From CAXBNV01 sp963977185 (lineage in GTDB: Bacteria > Pseudomonadota > Gammaproteobacteria > JAGOUU01), in NCBI GenBank assembly GCA_963977185.1, contig CAXBNV010000028.1, positions 1 through 19,514 of the forward strand: a stretch of 19,514 bases of DNA, in the 5' to 3' direction. The position numbers and the translations under genes are program-made. The notes under the pieces are model-generated. The model did not search any database, was not told the origin of the DNA, and worked only from the letters and a program-made list of their open reading frames with translations. The number at the start of each line of letters is the position of its first letter. Position 1 is the first letter of the stretch. This document shows, in pieces, positions 7,636 to 16,023 of this stretch.

Positions 7636-8988
7636 ATGTTAGATAAAATAGTTATCGCGAATCGCGGCGAAATAGCATTAAGAATATTAAGAGCTTGCCA
7701 TGAATTAGGCATAAAAACAGTTGCAATCCACTCAAAAGTTGATGAAAACTTATTACATGTCCAACTTGCAGATGAATCAGTGTGCATTGGGCCAAGCCAA
7801 AGTGCACAAAGCTATTTAAACATACCTGCTATTATTAGTGCAGCAGAAATAACAGATGCTGTCGCAATTCACCCAGGTTATGGCTTTCTTGCAGAAAATG
7901 CAGATTTTGCTGAAAAAGTAGAAAAAAGTGGATTTACTTTTATTGGACCAAAAGCAGAAACGATTAAATTAATGGGTGATAAAATATCAGCAATTAAATC
8001 CATGCAAAAACATGGTATTCCATGTGTACCAGGCTCAAATGGTCCATTAGGTTATAACACCGATGAAAATATAAAAATAGCTCGAAATATTGGCTACCCG
8101 GTATTGATAAAAGCATCTGGCGGCGGAGGTGGTCGAGGCATGCGAGTTGTTCATAGTGAAGCAGCTTTACCACATGCTATAAACTTAACTAGATCAGAGG
8201 CTAAATCAGCTTTTAATTGTGATATTATTTACATGGAAAAATATTTAGCTAATCCACGTCATATTGAGATACAAGTTCTTGCCGATAATCATGGCAATGT
8301 TGTTCATCTTGGTGAACGTGATTGCTCAATGCAACGCAAACATCAAAAAATTATAGAAGAAACTCCTGCACCTTTTATTACAGAAAAGCAAAGAAATAAA
8401 ATAGGTAAAGTTTGTGCTGATGCATGCCGTGCAATAGGCTATCGTGGAGCAGGAACTTTTGAATTTTTATATCAAGATAATGAATTTTATTTTATAGAAA
8501 TGAATACTAGATTACAGGTTGAACATCCTGTAACAGAAGCTGTAACAGGAATAGACTTAGTAAAAGAACAAATCAAAGTTGCATCTGGTGAAAAGTTATC
8601 TTTTACTCAAAATGACATTAAAATTAAAGGTCATGCTATTGAATGCAGAATTAATGCCGAAAATGCAAAAACATTCATACCTAGCCCAGGAAAAGTTAAA
8701 ACATTTCATGCTCCTGGAGGACCAGGAATTAGAGTTGATTCTCATTTATACAATGAATATATCGTGCCTCCATACTATGATTCTTTAGTTGCAAAAATAA
8801 TATCTTATGGAAATGATAGGAATATTGCCATTGCAAAAATGCAAAATGCTCTAAAAGAACTAATTATTGATGGTATAAATACCAATATTAGCTTACATCA
8901 AGATATACTGAATAATGCTGATTTTAAAAAAGGTGGTTTAAATATTCATTATTTAGAAAACTATTTAGCAAAACAATCAGATAAATAA
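7636..8988 (+). CDS. accC: Biotin carboxylase subunit of acetyl-CoA carboxylase
   Basis: The enzyme carboxylates BCCP-bound biotin using ATP and bicarbonate. At 450 residues it is almost the same length as E. coli AccC (449), and motifs fall at the same positions. The N-terminal domain starts KIVIANRGEIALRI. The ATP-grasp glycine loop is SGGGGGRGMR at 161-170, with Lys159 just before it. HIEIQVLAD and LGERDCSMQRKHQK follow, then EMNTRLQVEHPVTE with the metal-binding Glu and Asn. RINAEN, near residue 338, holds the catalytic Arg, and PSPGK follows. The ATG at 7636 is confirmed by the family's MLDKIVIANRGE start. The stop lies one base from the prmA start, so translation is coupled. Confidence 0.98.
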   Translation: MLDKIVIANRGEIALRILRACHELGIKTVAIHSKVDENLLHVQLADESVCIGPSQSAQSYLNIPAIISAAEITDAVAIHPGYGFLAENADFAEKVEKSGFTFIGPKAETIKLMGDKISAIKSMQKHGIPCVPGSNGPLGYNTDENIKIARNIGYPVLIKASGGGGGRGMRVVHSEAALPHAINLTRSEAKSAFNCDIIYMEKYLANPRHIEIQVLADNHGNVVHLGERDCSMQRKHQKIIEETPAPFITEKQRNKIGKVCADACRAIGYRGAGTFEFLYQDNEFYFIEMNTRLQVEHPVTEAVTGIDLVKEQIKVASGEKLSFTQNDIKIKGHAIECRINAENAKTFIPSPGKVKTFHAPGGPGIRVDSHLYNEYIVPPYYDSLVAKIISYGNDRNIAIAKMQNALKELIIDGINTNISLHQDILNNADFKKGGLNIHYLENYLAKQSDK

Positions 8989-8989
8989 A

Positions 8990-9976
8990 ATGACAACTGA
9001 AAATACCTATCAAGATACAAGTTTATCATGGCCGACTCTCACGTTTATTTGTGATAAAAGCCATGTTGATACAATTAATGAATTTATTCAAGATATTGCA
9101 TTAGAAGAGAATATAATTAGTGTCTCTTTTACTGATGCAATTGATGAAGACTTTACTGATATTTTTGAGCCAGAATTAAATACAATGCCATTTTGGGACA
9201 AAACTAAAGTTTCTATCATGTTTAATGAAAATATAAATCTAGAATTAATTGTAGATAAGCTTAAAAAAGAGCCTACATATAGCAAGCTAATCGCTTTCTT
9301 AGAAACTAGTAAAACTCAAAACAAAAAAGAATATTATGAACAAGTTACACCTGATAAACCTATTTATTATGGTAAAAATAAAAATTTAATTTTATACCCA
9401 ACAAATCAAATTTTAGATTCACAGAAAAATCAAGAAACTAAAAGTATATTTAACCTAAGTCCAGGACTTGCTTTTGGAACAGGGCAACATGAAACAACTT
9501 CTTTATGTCTAAATTGGCTAGCAAATAATATTCCTGATTTGATTAAAAATAATCCTAAATTAGAAATGCTTGATTTTGGCTGTGGCTCAGGGATATTAAG
9601 TATTGCGGCTGCTAAACTAAATATAAAAGCAATTACTGCTATTGATCATGATCCTCAAGCTATTATAGCAACACAAAGTAACTCACTAAATAATAATTGC
9701 GATAAGCAAATACAAGCTGTAAAAGATAATAACATTATACTTGATAAAAAAGTTCCTATTCTAATTGCAAATATATTAGCTAATACTTTAATCAATCTTT
9801 CTAGTATAATTATTAATCATGTAACTAATAGTGGGTATATAGTTTTATCTGGAATATTAAAAAAACAAGCCCGCGAGGTGATTTTGAATTATACCAATCA
9901 AGGAATGATATTAGTTGAAACAACTAATATCAATGACTGGGTTTGTCTTGTTTTTAAAAAACAAGACAAAATATAA
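8990..9976 (+). CDS. prmA: Ribosomal protein L11 methyltransferase
   Basis: PrmA trimethylates ribosomal protein L11 with S-adenosylmethionine. The 328-residue product is longer than the usual roughly 290, with a somewhat extended N-terminal half and linker. The family signature NLSPGLAFGTGQHETT runs from 155 to 170. The SAM-binding motif LDFGCGSGILSIAAAKL follows at 194-210, then AIDHDPQA, and IANILANTL at 259-267. The N-terminal substrate domain is diverged, and the usual 'DWxxxW' before the linker is replaced (EYYEQVTPDKPIYYG). accB-accC-prmA is a known gammaproteobacterial order. The gene ends inside a near-perfect palindrome (9942-9970), and its stop abuts the stop of the convergent malic enzyme gene. 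Confidence 0.95.
   Translation: MTTENTYQDTSLSWPTLTFICDKSHVDTINEFIQDIALEENIISVSFTDAIDEDFTDIFEPELNTMPFWDKTKVSIMFNENINLELIVDKLKKEPTYSKLIAFLETSKTQNKKEYYEQVTPDKPIYYGKNKNLILYPTNQILDSQKNQETKSIFNLSPGLAFGTGQHETTSLCLNWLANNIPDLIKNNPKLEMLDFGCGSGILSIAAAKLNIKAITAIDHDPQAIIATQSNSLNNNCDKQIQAVKDNNIILDKKVPILIANILANTLINLSSIIINHVTNSGYIVLSGILKKQAREVILNYTNQGMILVETTNINDWVCLVFKKQDKI
9942..9970. repeat. 29-base inverted repeat within the prmA 3' end, possible bidirectional terminator
   Basis: Arms 9942-9955 (TTTGTCTTGTTTTT) and 9957-9970 (AAAAACAAGACAAA) are exact reverse complements around a single base. The nine outer pairs would form the stem and the central T/A run the loop. It lies in the last codons of prmA and six bases before the malic enzyme stop on the other strand. 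No clean T run follows the stem in either direction, so it is not a textbook terminator. It is the only candidate between two convergent genes with no gap. Confidence 0.6.
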
Positions 9977-11686
9977 TTATTCTAAATTATATTTATAATA
10001 CTTAGGCTCCCATGATACTTGATTTATTAAGACGTCAAAATCATGCTCACTATCTGGTGTAACAGATGTTACACCATCAATCATGGCCTGCTTAATTACT
10101 GCTTTGGCTACCAATCTATTACAATCTTTAACTTCAGTTAAATCAGCCATTAAGCATGCTTTAGGGTTTTTTAACATAGGAGATACAGCACTTAAAGCTT
10201 CAGCGGCAGCAAATAGCATATTATCTGTAATTAATTTTGCTTCACATGCTAAAGCCCCTAATCCTAACCCTGGGTATATAAAAGCATTATTTCCTTGGGC
10301 AATTTCATAAATACTACCATTATAATTAACTGGTTCAAATGGACTTCCTGTTGCAATAATACCTCTACCATCAGTCCAATTAATTAAGTCTTCTGCTGTT
10401 GCTTCTGACAATGAAGTTGGATTAGATAATGGCATAATAATAGGTCGATCATTATGATCTGCCATATGCTTTACTATTTCCTTAGTAAAAGCTCCTCTAA
10501 CTGTGGAACAACCTATTAAAATTGTAGGATTTACATTTTTAACTACATCTGTAAGTGTAATATTTTCAGGATTAGTAACTACCCAATCAGAAATTTCTGC
10601 TCTATCTTTTGCATATGGTTTTTGAAAATCCACTAATGTTTTGTCATCATTAATCAGTAACCCCTGCCTATCTACTAGCCAACAATTTTTACGAGCATCT
10701 TCTATGCTTAAACCTTCCTTAACCATTGCATCACAAATACGCTCTATACAACCAACACCAGCTGTTCCGGCCCCAAGCATTACTATTTTTTGATCTTTAA
10801 GATCAGTATTTATACTCTTAGTTGCTGCCAAAATATTAGATAACGTCATAATTGATGTACCTTGCATATCATCATTAAAAGTACAGATGCTTTGACGATA
10901 TTTTTCTAAATTTTTTCTCGCATTATTTCTACCAAAATCTTCCCAATGCAATAAAACTCCAGGAAACTTTTTTTGTACAATTTTTACAAACTTATCAATA
11001 AAATCATCATACTCTTTACCATCAATTCTTGGATGTTTTAAACCTAAATACATTGGATCATTTAATAACTTTTGATTATTAGTACCAACATCTAGCTGTA
11101 ATGGCAAAACATAAGCTGGATTAATTCCTCCACACAATGTATAAACCATAAGCTTACCAATTGAAATATCAATACCCCCAATACCCCAATCTCCAATTCC
11201 TAAAACTCCCTCACCATCAGTTACAACTATTAATTTTATGTTTTTATTAACCCGCTGATCTAAAATTTCTTCGATTTTATCTTGGTTTTCATATGATATA
11301 AATAAACCTTTAGGCTTTCTTTCTTGCAGACTATAATTTTCAACAGCCTCACCTATAGTGGGTGTATAAGCTATAGGCAATAATTCTTTGATGTTATTTT
11401 GCATTAAATAATAACATAGGGTCTCATTTCTATCATAAAGCGAGTTTAAATAAATATTTTTTTGCAAGGGACTATCTTTGCCGTTTATTTGTAAATATGC
11501 TCGATGAGCCTGCCCTTCTAAATTCTCAACATTATCAGGAATAATTCCATGTAATCCAAATTCCTCTCTTTCTTCCAAAGAAAAAGCTTCGCCTTTATTT
11601 AAAAAAGAAGAGTTGGCTAGCGCTTGACCTTTTTTTGATATGCTAATAGATTCTATTAGCCCATCTTTATTAAAATTTATTTTCAT
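9977..11686 (-). CDS. maeA: NAD-type malic enzyme (oxaloacetate-decarboxylating)
   Basis: The enzyme converts malate to pyruvate and CO2 with reduction of NAD(P), linking the TCA cycle to pyruvate. The 569-residue length and motifs fit the large SfcA/MaeA type. Seen are the catalytic Tyr107 in AYTPTIGEA, VVTDGEGVLGIGDWGIGG at 154-171, Lys178 in ISIGKLMVY, and the metal ligands Glu249-Asp250 (HWEDFG) and Asp272 (FNDDMQGT). The Rossmann motif MLGAGTAGVGC is at 303-313 and MPLSNPTS lies further on. NAD preference is inferred from family similarity. GAGG lies about ten bases before the start (GAGGATTCACCATAATG on the minus strand). The gene is monocistronic and convergent with prmA, with zero bases between stops. 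Confidence 0.96.
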   Translation of the reverse strand: MKINFNKDGLIESISISKKGQALANSSFLNKGEAFSLEEREEFGLHGIIPDNVENLEGQAHRAYLQINGKDSPLQKNIYLNSLYDRNETLCYYLMQNNIKELLPIAYTPTIGEAVENYSLQERKPKGLFISYENQDKIEEILDQRVNKNIKLIVVTDGEGVLGIGDWGIGGIDISIGKLMVYTLCGGINPAYVLPLQLDVGTNNQKLLNDPMYLGLKHPRIDGKEYDDFIDKFVKIVQKKFPGVLLHWEDFGRNNARKNLEKYRQSICTFNDDMQGTSIMTLSNILAATKSINTDLKDQKIVMLGAGTAGVGCIERICDAMVKEGLSIEDARKNCWLVDRQGLLINDDKTLVDFQKPYAKDRAEISDWVVTNPENITLTDVVKNVNPTILIGCSTVRGAFTKEIVKHMADHNDRPIIMPLSNPTSLSEATAEDLINWTDGRGIIATGSPFEPVNYNGSIYEIAQGNNAFIYPGLGLGALACEAKLITDNMLFAAAEALSAVSPMLKNPKACLMADLTEVKDCNRLVAKAVIKQAMIDGVTSVTPDSEHDFDVLINQVSWEPKYYKYNLE

Positions 11687-11818
11687 TATGGTGAATCCTC
11701 GGTATAAAAATAATTTATTACCATGCTATAAGTTTGTTTGATAGTTAAGATGAGTATAGATAAAGTAAGTTCCATAAAGTTAAGTTCAGTACAAATATTA
11801 AATTATGCAAATTTTATT

Positions 11819-11846
11819 TTGGTTCATATCTACATTTTGCTATAAT
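11819..11846 (+). promoter_or_regulatory. Promoter of the cytochrome c gene
   Basis: TTGGTT (11819-11824) and a perfect TATAAT (11841-11846) are 16 bases apart. TGC immediately before the -10 makes it an extended -10. Transcription would begin near 11853, giving a leader of about 35 bases. The ribosome site GAGG (11877-11880) is seven bases before the start codon. Confidence 0.65.
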
Positions 11847-11887
11847 GAGCGCAGTGTATTGTAGCCAGTTAAAATCGAGGTTTTTTT

Positions 11888-12319
11888 ATGTGTTTGAGAA
11901 ATTTACAAAAATTTAGTTTCATTTTAGTCACATTAATAATATTAATATCAAGCGCTAGTTCTTTTGCCCGTCTTTCAAGAGAAGATTCAATTGCCGAACG
12001 CTTAGCTCCAATTGGTAATGTATATCTATCTGGCGGCTCATCATTAGACACTAAAATAGAAAAAAAATTAAGCAAAGATGCTGGCGTTAAACGTTACAAG
12101 TCAATGTGTTTTGCATGTCATGACACAGGAGCTTCAGGAGCACCTAAAGTTGGCGATAAAGCACTTTGGGCGAATAGAATTAAAAGCCAGTCTATTGAAA
12201 CCATCTACAAACATGCCATCGAAGGATATAAAGCAATGCCTGCAAAAGGTGGTTGTATTTCTTGTGCGGATGAAGAAATAAAAATGGCCGTTGATTATAT
12301 GTTAGAAAAAAGCAAATAA
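11888..12319 (+). CDS. Cytochrome c5-like monohaem cytochrome
   Basis: This is a small periplasmic electron carrier of the cytochrome c5/c555 type. Residues 1-27 are a signal peptide: FSFILVTLIILI, then Ser-rich, with likely cleavage after SSFA. The haem-binding motif is CFACH at 74-78 (Cys74, Cys77, His78). YKAMPAKGGC contains the axial methionine, Met117. The paired Cys123 and Cys126 (GGCISCADEE) form the disulfide typical of c5. AVDYML near the end is the conserved C-terminal helix. It probably serves as electron donor to a terminal oxidase. It has its own extended -10 promoter and a GAGG ribosome site seven bases upstream. The next gene follows after 110 AT-rich bases with no clear terminator. 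Confidence 0.93.
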   Translation: MCLRNLQKFSFILVTLIILISSASSFARLSREDSIAERLAPIGNVYLSGGSSLDTKIEKKLSKDAGVKRYKSMCFACHDTGASGAPKVGDKALWANRIKSQSIETIYKHAIEGYKAMPAKGGCISCADEEIKMAVDYMLEKSK

Positions 12320-12429
12320 TATAACTACTTAATATATCTATATTATTAATATAATTAAACTAATTTTAAACTTATTTTTATCTTTGTTATCTAAATTTAA
12401 GTAACAATACTTAAATATGGATATATTTT

Positions 12430-13590
12430 GTGAAATTAACTTTCAAATCCTTAGTTTTCTTTATTTTATTTGTATTAATCATATATAAAAATATTTTTTT
12501 TGCGAATGCACTCGAAGAAAGTATAAAAATTCCTTTGGATTATCATTCAGACTACGGGGTATATACCTCAAACATTCAAGCTAATAATCATAAAGGACTT
12601 ATTGATGTTATCATTGATACAGGAAGTCCTATTCTTATCATTCTTGGTGATAAAAAAATATGTCCTGATTGCAAACCATATATTACAAAAAAAACTATTC
12701 CTAAGAATACAACATATCACTCCTCTAATAATGAATCATTATTAAGCACAAAACTTAAAGTAACATTTCCTAACAATATTCCAATTGAATTTGACTCTCA
12801 CGTAATTACCGATGGCTCACATAATAGCAACATAATGGGAATCTCACCTGTTTCTAAGGATTGGCAAAAATATTACTCGCTAAAAAATATTTTTGGCAAA
12901 TTAAAAATTCCTGAAAAATTTTCTTTTTTACTTTGTGGCACCAAAAATAATGCTCTAATATTGGGAGACTTTCAATCAAACAATAAACGAAAAAAACCTA
13001 TAACAAAAATTAGAACAACTAAGTTATATTTAAATGATTATTATACTATCAAATTATCAGGCATAGAAAATCACCAAAATTCTCCTTTAATAAAATATTA
13101 CCCAGAAAATTATGCTAATGTAATAATAGACAGCGGTACAGGTGGTCTAATTGTTGTGCCTGATGATGACTATCACTATATAATTGAATATATTAAAAGA
13201 TTTTATACAAAACATAATACAACTCAACGATTAAGCAATGACTTTTGGTATGATAATTATTGTATTAAAAATGAGCAAATAAATAATAAAAAATTTCCAG
13301 AGATTAACTTAACCTTTCCTAATTTTTATAACAAAAATCAGAACATAACTATTAGCCTCAAACCAAAAACATATATTACGTCAGGAGGCTGTAACAAAGG
13401 ATATAAAAGATTAAGTTTTACTCATTATGAAAACTATAAAAATAAAACTAAACATAAAAAACTTCCTAATGACACAACAACTGATGTGTTTATTCTTGGT
13501 ACACCAATATTCGAAGAATATGGTATTACAATAGATTTAGAAAATCCTGCTAAAGTGAAATTCTTTAACAAAGACTTTTATTGTAAATAA
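12430..13590 (+). CDS. Secreted pepsin-like (family A1) aspartic protease
   Basis: This is a bilobed aspartic protease of the eukaryotic pepsin type. The catalytic aspartates sit in two separate motifs of one chain: IIDTGSPILI at 61-70 (Asp63) and IIDSGTGGL at 232-240 (Asp234). The spacing of 171 residues is close to that in pepsin. Near the C-terminus VFILGTPIFEEYGITIDLE matches the pepsin 'ILGdvFlr-yy-vFD' segment. Residues 1-27 form a signal peptide (LVFFILFVLIIY, then ANA), so it is exported. GTG 12430 is the only sensible start; ATG 12417 is out of frame. Cysteines at 77 and 81 and later ones may form disulfides. A1 proteases are rare in bacteria. The 386-residue size is typical of a zymogen without a long propeptide. 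Host-directed activity is a guess. Confidence 0.85.
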   Translation: MKLTFKSLVFFILFVLIIYKNIFFANALEESIKIPLDYHSDYGVYTSNIQANNHKGLIDVIIDTGSPILIILGDKKICPDCKPYITKKTIPKNTTYHSSNNESLLSTKLKVTFPNNIPIEFDSHVITDGSHNSNIMGISPVSKDWQKYYSLKNIFGKLKIPEKFSFLLCGTKNNALILGDFQSNNKRKKPITKIRTTKLYLNDYYTIKLSGIENHQNSPLIKYYPENYANVIIDSGTGGLIVVPDDDYHYIIEYIKRFYTKHNTTQRLSNDFWYDNYCIKNEQINNKKFPEINLTFPNFYNKNQNITISLKPKTYITSGGCNKGYKRLSFTHYENYKNKTKHKKLPNDTTTDVFILGTPIFEEYGITIDLENPAKVKFFNKDFYCK

Positions 13591-13640
13591 AAATCTTTGT
13601 TACTATACTTAAAAATACAGAATATTTAAATACTTATAAA

Positions 13641-13994
13641 ATGTCGCAAAACAAAATAAAAGCAATTAATATTATACTAGATTATTCTATATTTTTAGAA
13701 TCGATAAATGATATACACAAAGTATTTAAAAACTGTTCGAGCTCTGACATTCAAAAAATAAAACTATCGGTTATAAAACAATGTTTCTATGTTGCAGTAA
13801 AATATAATTATATTGACACACTTAATATAATATTAGGTAAAATAAATTCTCATCAATTAGAAAATATACCAAACTATATTATTCAACAAGCACTATTACT
13901 TGCTCATTATAATATTGACACTAATGAAGCTCAGCTTTTATATAATGATTTGCCAGAAGAAATGCAAGATATAACAAACAAGCTAAAAATCTAA
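13641..13994 (+). CDS. Small hypothetical protein, faintly ankyrin-like
   Basis: A 117-residue, apparently all-helical soluble protein that I do not recognise. It has no signal peptide or membrane segment. The middle (FYVAVKYNYIDTLNIILGKI, about residues 49-68) resembles the helix-turn-helix of an ankyrin repeat (A...A...G..d....LL). The following part (IIQQALLLAHYN) could be another degenerate unit. A single short repeat pair would not make a stable ankyrin domain, so it may be a remnant or an unrelated helical protein. It begins 50 bases after the protease gene on the same strand, with no good ribosome site. It ends 15 bases before the convergent hydrolase gene. The coding call rests on an open frame of typical composition for this genome. 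Confidence 0.5.
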   Translation: MSQNKIKAINIILDYSIFLESINDIHKVFKNCSSSDIQKIKLSVIKQCFYVAVKYNYIDTLNIILGKINSHQLENIPNYIIQQALLLAHYNIDTNEAQLLYNDLPEEMQDITNKLKI

Positions 13995-14009
13995 ACAGGT
14001 GTTATAAAA

Positions 14010-14714
14010 TTATAAGTTATTTACTGACACTTTGATTAAATAGCATATTCTTTCTAATAAATCCTCTGAAAAATTATTATTCAAAGAGTGCTTCTGATTT
14101 ATTTCTATTTCTATCCCTAAATAATTACTAAAACCAAATACTGTTCTTAGATATGTAGTAAATCCATCGCTATATCCTCTATATGGATAATTTAATTTTA
14201 ATTTATATTGCTTATCTTTTAACTGTTCTTTTTTCATTACTGAACATAATTTTTTTTCTAAATCTTTTTTAGGATCGTATAACAATCCTATATCAGCTGT
14301 GCGAATTTTATTATTTAATTTTGGTGTAAAGCTATGTATTGATAAATGAATAACTCTGTTTTTTTGCTCTATACTTTCTTGAATCAAGTTTTCAATTTTT
14401 TGTCTATATGGTAAATATATATTTTTGATTAAATCATTTTTTTGATTATCTGTTAATTGAGCAGTAAATTTTGAAAAAATATGCGGATGATTTTCTGATC
14501 TATTTAATTCAACCAATAACCTACTATATTCAGCTAAAACAAAAGAACAAGAAAAATATTTGGCTAGATATAAAGCTGCATTCTTAGCTCCTAAATCTAA
14601 TCCTAGATGAGTTTCAAGAAAATGGTGAGCTTCATTTGATACAAATAGTGATCTATATTCATTAGGTATTTTATTACTTGCATGCTCACAACTTATGATT
14701 ATTTTATTATTCAT
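14010..14714 (-). CDS. N-formylglutamate amidohydrolase-family hydrolase
   Basis: This is a zinc-dependent amide hydrolase of the N-formylglutamate amidohydrolase (FGase) family, 234 residues, cytosolic. Visible motifs are SCEHASNKIP at 8-17 (Glu10, His11), HLGLDLGA at 36-43, ELNRSENHP at 69-77, HLSIHSFTP at 123-131 (His127), and GIEIEINQ at 200-207. These are the family's metal and substrate positions. The classic enzyme removes formate from N-formylglutamate in histidine breakdown, but no hut genes are here. The gene instead overlaps the GCS2-type ligase gene by eight bases (ATG inside the upstream gene's end). The substrate is therefore probably the amide product of the neighbouring ligases or a blocked amino acid related to it. 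Family call firm; substrate inferred. Confidence 0.85.
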   Translation of the reverse strand: MNNKIIISCEHASNKIPNEYRSLFVSNEAHHFLETHLGLDLGAKNAALYLAKYFSCSFVLAEYSRLLVELNRSENHPHIFSKFTAQLTDNQKNDLIKNIYLPYRQKIENLIQESIEQKNRVIHLSIHSFTPKLNNKIRTADIGLLYDPKKDLEKKLCSVMKKEQLKDKQYKLKLNYPYRGYSDGFTTYLRTVFGFSNYLGIEIEINQKHSLNNNFSEDLLERICYLIKVSVNNL

Positions 14715-15945
14715 ATCTGAATATTTTATTATCTAAAAGACAAACATGTAATTTATTATATAACTTTACCAAATCATTATTATTTTCATAATCATCAATC
14801 AATCTATCAGATAAATTACCTGATTCTAAATGTAACTTGATAACCTTATGATACTCATTAGGTATAGACTCTTTGATGTTTTCATAAATATACTGCCAAA
14901 TGTTTCGAGCTTCAGGTATACCATTTAAATCATTATTAAAACCTAAAAAATCTAAATAATTATCATTAGAAATAATTGTTTTTGCCCCATTCTTAAGACA
15001 ATCTTTATATATAATTTCTAATTCTTCTGTTGTATATTTAAATTTAGCGGTTTTTAATTTTTTAACAAAAAAATCTTTTAAGGCATGAACTATTAATATT
15101 ATACAAGCAACATCCATTAAAGCTGATTCTTGACTGTCAACAATTCTTATTTCTATTGCATTACGTTCAAATCTTGCAATGGCTCCTCTAGAATTTAACC
15201 ACTCATGCTGCAAAATACCTTCTTCATCATAAGGAGCAATTGAATTATACATTGGCTGAAGTATTTTATCTTGATACTCTTGATATGATGACACTGCTTC
15301 AGGAATTATTCTTCCTGAAATACATGGCAGCATTGATTGATTTTTACCATAATATAATAATCTATTGTCAGCAAAATTTGTTGTCTTACCAGAAACAAAT
15401 GGTGTACTTGCTGTTAATGCCGGAATAATTGGTAAAATTAGCCTGATAATTTCATGTAATATGACAAATTCTTCTTCATTTGAAAATGGAAGATTTATAT
15501 GTACACTTTGCAAATTCCCCCATCCATGTCCTTGGCAATTAAAAATCTTATTATATAAATCATAAATTTCATTATTAGAATGTGGCCATAATTTTAAAGA
15601 TGCATCTGGAGTAAAAAAAGGATGCATACCTGTTGGTAACAATTTGGCATCAAAGGTATTAAGAATTTTTTGTATTTTATGAATAACTTTTAAGAATGAT
15701 TTATCCAAATTATTTAAATCTTTTGTTGGTCCATTAGTTTTGAGCTCAATTACATGCAATGCTAACTCATTACTTACAGCAATATCATCTATCTCAACTT
15801 CATTAGTAATATAACCATTATTCAATATTTTTATAACTTCATCAGCAATAGGAAAAGGCTTTAATGATTGATTCTCAACAATCATATACTCTATTTCTAT
15901 TCCAAAAACACTAAATAATTTATAATTAGTTTTTACAAAACTCAT
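14707..15945 (-). CDS. GCS2-type glutamate-cysteine ligase-like amidoligase
   Basis: This 412-residue protein belongs to the GCS2 (YbdK-like) branch of the glutamine-synthetase-fold ligases, which join an amine to a carboxylate using ATP. The N-terminal FGIEIEY (14-20) carries the Glu-x-Glu metal motif. SNELALHVIELKTNGP (58-73) adds further conserved Glu residues. GWGNLQSVHINLPF (141-154) is the family's 'NLQSVHINL' strand, and RFERNAIEIRIVDSQE lies in the second half. True glutathione synthesis would need a GshB partner, which is not here. The neighbours are an FGase-type hydrolase (overlapping), a C39-like peptidase (78 bases upstream) and an ATP-grasp ligase. GAGG eight bases upstream on the minus strand (GAGGTTAACATG) supports the start. 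The exact substrate is unknown. Confidence 0.83.
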   Translation of the reverse strand: MSFVKTNYKLFSVFGIEIEYMIVENQSLKPFPIADEVIKILNNGYITNEVEIDDIAVSNELALHVIELKTNGPTKDLNNLDKSFLKVIHKIQKILNTFDAKLLPTGMHPFFTPDASLKLWPHSNNEIYDLYNKIFNCQGHGWGNLQSVHINLPFSNEEEFVILHEIIRLILPIIPALTASTPFVSGKTTNFADNRLLYYGKNQSMLPCISGRIIPEAVSSYQEYQDKILQPMYNSIAPYDEEGILQHEWLNSRGAIARFERNAIEIRIVDSQESALMDVACIILIVHALKDFFVKKLKTAKFKYTTEELEIIYKDCLKNGAKTIISNDNYLDFLGFNNDLNGIPEARNIWQYIYENIKESIPNEYHKVIKLHLESGNLSDRLIDDYENNNDLVKLYNKLHVCLLDNKIFRYE

Positions 15946-16023
15946 GTTAACCTCAAGCTTTTTATATTGTTGATATTACTTATAAATAGACTAAAATATT
16001 TACAGAATAATAATTTATAATTA

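Noticed and set aside
12078..12281. Open frame of 67 codons inside the cytochrome gene
   Set aside because: It overlaps the haem-motif coding region in another frame; the cytochrome frame has signal peptide, promoter and ribosome site.
14707..15945. Standard GshA of glutathione synthesis
   Set aside because: Motifs fit the GCS2/YbdK branch, and no GshB is adjacent; partners are an FGase hydrolase, a peptidase and an RLAN ATP-grasp ligase.
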